A stretch of 10,016 bases of DNA from Goniomonas avonlea (taxonomy: Eukaryota > Cryptophyceae > Goniomonadida > Goniomonadaceae), in NCBI GenBank assembly GCA_003573635.1, contig QUTJ01031136.1:1-10016 (forward strand), read 5' to 3'. Both the position numbers and the translations under genes were made by a program. Below the pieces are notes generated by a model. It was not told the origin of the DNA, made no database searches, and worked only from the letters and a program-made list of their open reading frames with translations. This document shows positions 6,089-10,016 of the stretch, in pieces (the stretch's first letter is position 1; each line of letters starts with the position of its first letter).

Positions 6089-7620
6089 TTAAAACAGAGG
6101 ACCATACAGTGCCAGCCCACCGGAGAGGTCGACATGCTCTTGCTCATGGAGCGCATCGTGTTCTTGCTCACGGAGAACATCCCATTCGCTTCCCAACTCA
6201 CTCGTTGCGTCCCAATCTCCGCGTTCACTGCCCCCGTGCAAGTCCAGCGCTGACAAAAGGTCGAAGTCATTTGCTCCAGCCGCAGCAGCACCACCGACAG
6301 CAGCATAGTTGTGACCCGCGCCAGCGTCAGGAGCAGAGGCAAAAGCGAAGACGGCGGCGCACAAAGCGTCCAGTTCCTCGGGACCTGCGTCGCCAAACCA
6401 GAGGCTGCTGTCGTCGCTGTCGGAAAGTGATTCGGAAGGGGAGAGGGTGAGACTGCTGTCTGACTCGGAAGAAGACCCCAGCACTTGCTGGGGCTGGCGA
6501 GCCAGGACGACAGACGACGCCACACTCGCAGCAGCGGGCCGTTTCGCAGCCAACCTGGACACACCCGCCCTGCGCCGCTTGGGTGCCGAGGCGGTCGGAG
6601 CCCCAAGTTGCACGGTCGCGGGAGCACGGCCACGTCGACGTTTACGGCCGAGGGTGTTGACCACGACGGCAGCCGGGTGAAGGGCAAGGAGCCGGCGGAG
6701 CGTAGTCAGATGCAAGTTGGGGTCACCGCGAACTCCCATGAGCTGCGTCGTCCCTAAAGAGGAGGTCAGCACAAGAAAAGAGTAGGTCAGCGCAAGAAAG
6801 AAAGACAAGTCACAAACCTGTCGTGTAAAAGATCTGGGAGCCGAGCTTGGGCCCCAGCCGAACGACCAAAGAGTTGTTGCGCTGGTTGCGCTTCAGCTCC
6901 AGTTCCGGATGCTCGGCCAAATAAGCTTTCTCCAGAGCGTCGACATCAAATTGCAAACCGTGCTCGGAGACGCCTTCATGAAATGCCGACAACGACATCA
7001 CCCTCAGATTTGTGAAGCCCCGCACTCCGATAAACGAGGGATCCGTCTGGAGCTGTCAAGAGGTGTGAGCGTGAGCAAGGAGAGAGAGTTCGCCCAAACC
7101 TGCTGTACAAAAAAGTTGCCAACGACCGTGGACGCCTCGGAGGCGGTCATGTCCGCAGTATCGGCAAGTCCGAATATTTGAAAATAGTTTGTGTGGTACA
7201 CTTTGAGCGACAAGTTGAGCCCGAGAAAACGAAGCTTGGAGACGACAAAGTTGAGGAGGCGGTGTTCTTCAGTCACATTTTGTGTGACCACGCCGTCCAC
7301 CTCGAGAGTGAAACCAGCGACGTCATGAAGCTGAAATCCTTCGAAGCGACGAGAGACCGCCGCCAAGTCCAGCTCGGCATTGTCGCATTGCAGGACCCCT
7401 TCGAAACAGCTGCTCGTGATGCGGAACGACTGAGAGAGCGCCCGCTCAATCTCTGCGCTCACGAGCTTGGCCTCGACAATGCGACACTGCAAGGCGCTGC
7501 AAGGTTCCGATTCACAACCTGTCTGGGCACTTGAGGACCGGGCCGGGTCCGACGTCAAAATAGCATCCTGTAGCCTCTCCGGGGCCGGTGTTGGAAGCAA
7601 CACGAGAGAAACACTGTTCT
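6089..7620 (-). CDS. Divergent TATA-binding-protein-like protein with long C-terminal tail (5' end incomplete)
   Basis: The model is complement(6089..6753, 6818..7052, 7100..7620), at least 472 residues, with 64- and 47-bp introns. Two successive segments (about residues 67-165 and 185-275) resemble the two repeats of the TBP saddle. Repeat 1 has ELDLAAVSRRF, like the CKLDL helix start of TBP, then LSLKVYHTNYFQIFG. Repeat 2 has LQFDVDALEKAY, then SLVVRL and IFYTTGTTQLMGVR, which aligns without gaps to the TBP strand pair around IFxSGKxxxTGxK. Both repeats carry Tyr (141, 249) where my alignment places the DNA-intercalating Phe. The tail has basic clusters (GRKRRRGR, 287-294; PKRRR) that suggest nuclear import, a Ser/acidic stretch, Ala-rich sequence, acidic-hydrophobic NDFDLLSALDL (413-423), and a small duplication, REQEH/HEQEH. 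A role in transcription initiation is inferred. The first ATG is not found: the frame is open only from after a stop near 7627, so an upstream exon is needed. Confidence 0.62.
6754..6817 (-). other. Intron, 64 bp, splitting TBP-like repeat 2
   Basis: On the minus strand the donor is GACAG|GTTTGTG and the acceptor CTCTTTAG|GGACG, phase 1. Splicing joins ..IFYTT to GTTQLMGVRG, restoring the strand pair of the second saddle repeat. Two tandem 21-bp blocks each contain GCTGACCT followed by a pyrimidine tract, giving duplicate candidate branch sites. Confidence 0.7.
7053..7099 (-). other. Intron, 47 bp, between the two TBP-like repeats
   Basis: On the minus strand the donor is CAGCAG|GTTTGGG and the acceptor CTCTTGACAG|CTCCAG, phase 0. 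Skipping it joins NFFVQQ to LQTDPSF, in a frame that stays open and leads into the second saddle-like repeat. Unspliced, the frame stops after about 30 codons. Confidence 0.65.
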
Positions 7621-8309
7621 CTGGTGCTCATTTCTCTCGAGGAGGCTGGCTGCTTTTGCATTCGTCAACAGGTGGGAGCTGCTGGGCGGCTGGGCTTTTG
7701 TGGGGTTGGTCGAGTGGACACAAGAGTCTAATCAACTTGGGCCTACAATCACGCTGACGTTAGGCCCGGTTAGGGCATGCTTTCTAACAATATATTGTAT
7801 TGAAATTGGATTGTTGCATACAAACCACTGATCAGTGACTGCTGTCAATGTATAAAAATGTATGGCTCCCCTCCCGCAGGCTCCCGGTGTCACGTGTACG
7901 AGAACAGCGATAGTTGATAAGACGGCGCCGCAACCGCGGACTGGTCGCCGGTTGGAACAATCTCGGACCCAATCGGAACTTGTGATAAAAAGAGTGCTGA
8001 CCTGTCCCACCGAGAACAACCACTGCTGGACCGCCAGAAACTTGCAAGAAGGCGCGGCGCCCGGATAACTCGTTGACGACCGGAAGACCGACAAAAGCCA
8101 GACCGCCGCTTGTCAACCGTTCAGCGGACTTGATGATCCAATCTGGACGACGTTGATGTTTCGATCGCGTCACCCGATAACGGCGATAAGTGTAACAATA
8201 AGGACAAAATCTGGCTGGATTGCCGTTTGAAACTCAGAAGTAAAACTACCTGTATTCCGTGAACAGGCACCTCCTTTTGACCCGCCTGACAGGCAGAGCT
8301 TTGACGACG
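7621..8309. promoter_or_regulatory. Region between divergent genes, with palindromes and a TATA-like box
   Basis: This separates the minus-strand TBP-like gene from the plus-strand coiled-coil gene. Visible items are a GGGCCTA..TAGGCCC inverted repeat (about 7739-7767), the perfect 12-bp palindromes ACAATATATTGT (7787-7798) and CACTGATCAGTG (7826-7837), a plus-strand TATAAAAA (7851-7858) and a CACGTG word near 7892. The TATA-like box is about 450 bp before the coiled-coil start codon, so it would imply a long leader or unseen 5' exons. A minus-strand frame at about 8011-8215 may be an upstream exon of the TBP-like gene. Confidence 0.4.
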
Positions 8310-9706
8310 ATGAGTTCGACGTGCACCAGATGCCTGGTGTCCGAGGCCGACCTGAGGCGAGCGCGAGCCCATATTACTGAACTCGAGACCCATCTGAAGC
8401 ACGTCGAAAAGAAGCTGGAGTTTAGTTCAGGCTCTCATGCCAGCGACCGTGATATGCGCGCGGTCGTAGCAGAGCGCGACAGCCTACGGCAGCAGGTCAC
8501 CGCGCTGCAGCAAGAGGTGGAATACCTCAATACCACGCAGCTGCAAGGTCTGGAAGATCAACGCCATATGATGGTTGAACTCAGCGAGATGAAACGTCTC
8601 TCTCGTTCCGGAGGCGGCGACATACCCCAGGAGGTGCAGGACCAGCTTCGTCAATACAAGGAGCAACTCCGCCAGCAGGCCGAAGAACTTAGTCAGCTCC
8701 GGCAGCTGGGACGTGATTATATTCCTCCTGAAGTGCAGGAAGAGTTGCGTTTGTACAAGGACGAGCTCCGCCAACAGGCCGAGGAACTGCAGCGAAAGCA
8801 GCGCGAGCTCCAAAACCTGGTGCAGCAGTTCCACGTCGTGGCCCTTCCGACCGAGCCGCTGATGCCAAGTGAGAGTCCTAGTGGGCGTCGGCGCCCGCCA
8901 GCTCTCCTTGACCCTGCTGTCGCACCTGTGTCCAGGGAGAAGATGCTTAAGGACGAACTCTCCACTGCTCATCGGGAGCTGCGCATGCAAGCGGAGGAGT
9001 TGGAGCGCAAGCAGATCGCATTGGAGGAGACGACAATGCAGCTTGTCCACTCTAATGCCGCACATTATCCCCCTCTTTCGCCCACTGAATCGCCCAGCGG
9101 TAAACGCCGTCCGCCTCCACTCAAGTCTTCTGTTGCAGCAGTGGCGGTCGCTCAGTCTCGAGAGCGTGATCTGAAAGAAGAATTAGACACTGTGAAAGAA
9201 GAACTTGCGCTTCAGGCTGCTGAACTTGAGCGAAAGCAGCTTCTTCTGGAGGAGATGACAGCTCAGGTGACTGCCTACTTCGGCCCTTCCTCAGGTGCCG
9301 CATCTCCCTTCAATCCTCCATCGCCAGCCCAGGACGCCGGTTCTCCAAGTGGTCGGCGCCGCCCCCCACGGTTGAAGGGGTCAGAGCCAACCCCTTTCCA
9401 CTTGAGGCAGGAATTAGCGACCGCCAAACAAGAGCTGCGAGACCAGGTGTGTTCTTTTTCCCGAGGTTGTCTTGATGCACTGAGCCATCGCAGGCCTCCC
9501 TTCTGTCTGAGAAGCAACAAGCCCTCGAGGAGACAACTGCTGAGCTTGTGGAAAAATCAGCAATGCTATCTGCCGCGTCGGAACCCGCATCGACCGAGGA
9601 GCAGTTCACACCGAGTGGGCGACGACGGCCTCCAAGGCTGGTCCAAGGGCGCCGCGGCGTGACCACCGAAAGGGTAATTCTTGTTCTTGCGAAACCCAGT
9701 CGCTAG
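8310..9706 (+). CDS. Coiled-coil protein with four [S/T]PSG[R/K]RRPP motifs
   Basis: The model is join(8310..9446, 9494..9706), 449 residues. The start is the first ATG; the upstream extension of the frame to 8259 has only a GTG. The N-terminus MSSTCTRC has a CxxC pair. Residues about 12-100 are a coiled coil. Then a block IPxEVQxxLRxYKxxLRQQAEEL occurs twice (105-127, 138-160). From about 145 the protein repeats a module of about 75 residues four times: a Glu/Gln/Leu coiled coil with QAEELERKQ-like cores and an LEE(T/M)T segment, then a Pro-rich linker carrying SPSGRRRPP (189, 261 with K, 345) or TPSGRRRPP (418). Removing the 47-bp intron restores both the fourth coil (SEKQQALEETTAEL) and the fourth motif, which strongly supports the model. 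The motif joins a proline-directed phosphosite (SPxxR) to a basic RRRPP that could bind SH3-type domains or microtubules. These are inferences; no known family is recognised. The end lies in the first minisatellite unit. Confidence 0.85.
9447..9493 (+). other. Intron, 47 bp, in the coiled-coil gene
   Basis: The donor is GACCAG|GTGTGT, followed by a pyrimidine tract; CACTGAG near 9479 is a possible branch region; the acceptor is CATCGCAG|GCCTCC. It is phase 0. Read through, the frame loses its coiled-coil character and ends at 9662. Spliced, it regains a coil and a TPSGRRRPP motif. Confidence 0.85.
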
Positions 9707-9951
9707 TCTCTTGAGGGAGGGAGTGGGCGCGACGTGACCACCGAAAGCGTAACTTTTGTTCTTGCGGAATCCAGTCGCTAGTCTCTTGAGGGAGGGAGTG
9801 GGAGCGGCGTGACCACCGAAAGCGTAACTTTTCTTCTTGCGGAAGCCAGTCGCTAGTTTGCTCTTGAGGGAGGGAGTGGAGCGGCGTGACCACCGAAGGG
9901 TAACTCTTGTTCTTGCGAAACCCAGTCGCTAGTTTGCTCTGAGGGAGTGGG
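9658..9951. repeat. 75-bp minisatellite, about 3.9 units
   Basis: Units start at CGTGACCACCGAA at 9658, 9733, 9808 and 9885, with periods of 75, 75 and 77. Each holds CTTGCG..CCAGTCGCTAGT and ends GAGGGAGTGG. The coiled-coil gene stops at the TAG in the first unit (9704-9706), so the array is mostly 3' UTR. On the minus strand the 75-base period keeps one frame open and gives a 25-residue periodic peptide (SLPQETSDW..RFRWSRR). I regard this as a by-product of the period, though it cannot be excluded as coding. Confidence 0.9.
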
Positions 9952-9985
9952 AGAGAGGAAGAGGGAGAGGGAGAGGGAAGGGACG
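9952..9985. repeat. GA/GGGAGA-rich tract
   Basis: A purine-rich run of GAGAGG and GGGAGA words directly follows the last minisatellite unit. The remaining 30 bases to the window end show nothing recognisable. Confidence 0.7.
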
Positions 9986-10016
9986 CCTAGTGACCTTCTC
10001 GCTCACTGAAACGGCT

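Noticed and set aside
8259-8309. Upstream start of the coiled-coil protein
   Set aside because: The extension begins at GTG, not ATG. The first ATG at 8310 gives a sensible N-terminus.
8484-9065. Minus-strand frames under the coiled-coil gene
   Set aside because: These are leucine-rich shadows of the Glu/Gln/Lys-rich coding strand.
9494-9662. Unspliced end of the coiled-coil protein
   Set aside because: The unspliced frame loses the coil and the repeated motif, which removing the 47-bp intron restores.
9606-9893. Minus-strand 25-residue repeat protein
   Set aside because: It is open because the minisatellite period is 75. It overlaps the real second exon and has no start or splice support. 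Kept only as a point to check by strand-specific RNA.

Overview
This window looks like nuclear DNA of a unicellular eukaryote (protist or alga). The evidence is several genes broken by short canonical GT..AG introns of about 40 to 96 bp, often with a TTGAC or CTGAC branch-point-like motif; an ArfGAP of the SMAP type; a TBP-like protein; a tRNA-derived SINE-like sequence; and long (GA)n microsatellites. Two N bases (3352, 3362) show that it is draft assembly. The lineage cannot be fixed from the sequence alone. There is no sign of bacterial operons, CRISPR arrays or rRNA.

Layout. From 1 to about 2318 the coding signal is on the minus strand. There is an SP/TP-rich exon running off the left edge (1-421), an unresolved stretch (422-1053), and a five-exon gene (1054-2318) for a Ser/Gln/Asp-rich protein whose last exon supplies one glycine-rich transmembrane helix. 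From about 2425 to 4590 lies a nest of repeats: inverted copies of a CTGGTTT-rich terminal sequence, a tRNA-like SINE head, (GA)n tracts separating copies of a 66-bp unit, two direct copies of a roughly 210-bp element, a 33-bp-arm palindrome and a 269-bp MITE-like element.

The MITE-like element ends about 125 bp before an intronless ArfGAP gene (4712-5458, plus). Convergent to it is a minus-strand gene (6089 to about 7620, three visible exons). Its product has two consecutive repeats resembling the saddle of TATA-binding protein, followed by a basic and then an acidic/alanine-rich tail. Its 5' end is unresolved. A region with a TATA-like box and two perfect 12-bp palindromes (7620-8309) separates it from a plus-strand gene (8310-9706). 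That gene encodes a 449-residue coiled-coil protein with four [S/T]PSG[R/K]RRPP motifs; a 47-bp intron must be removed to restore the fourth. Its stop codon lies inside the first unit of a 75-bp minisatellite (9658-9951).

The genes are separately transcribed and show no common pathway. The most unusual items are the divergent TBP-like protein, the periodic coiled-coil/SPSGRRRPP protein and the layered repeat cluster.
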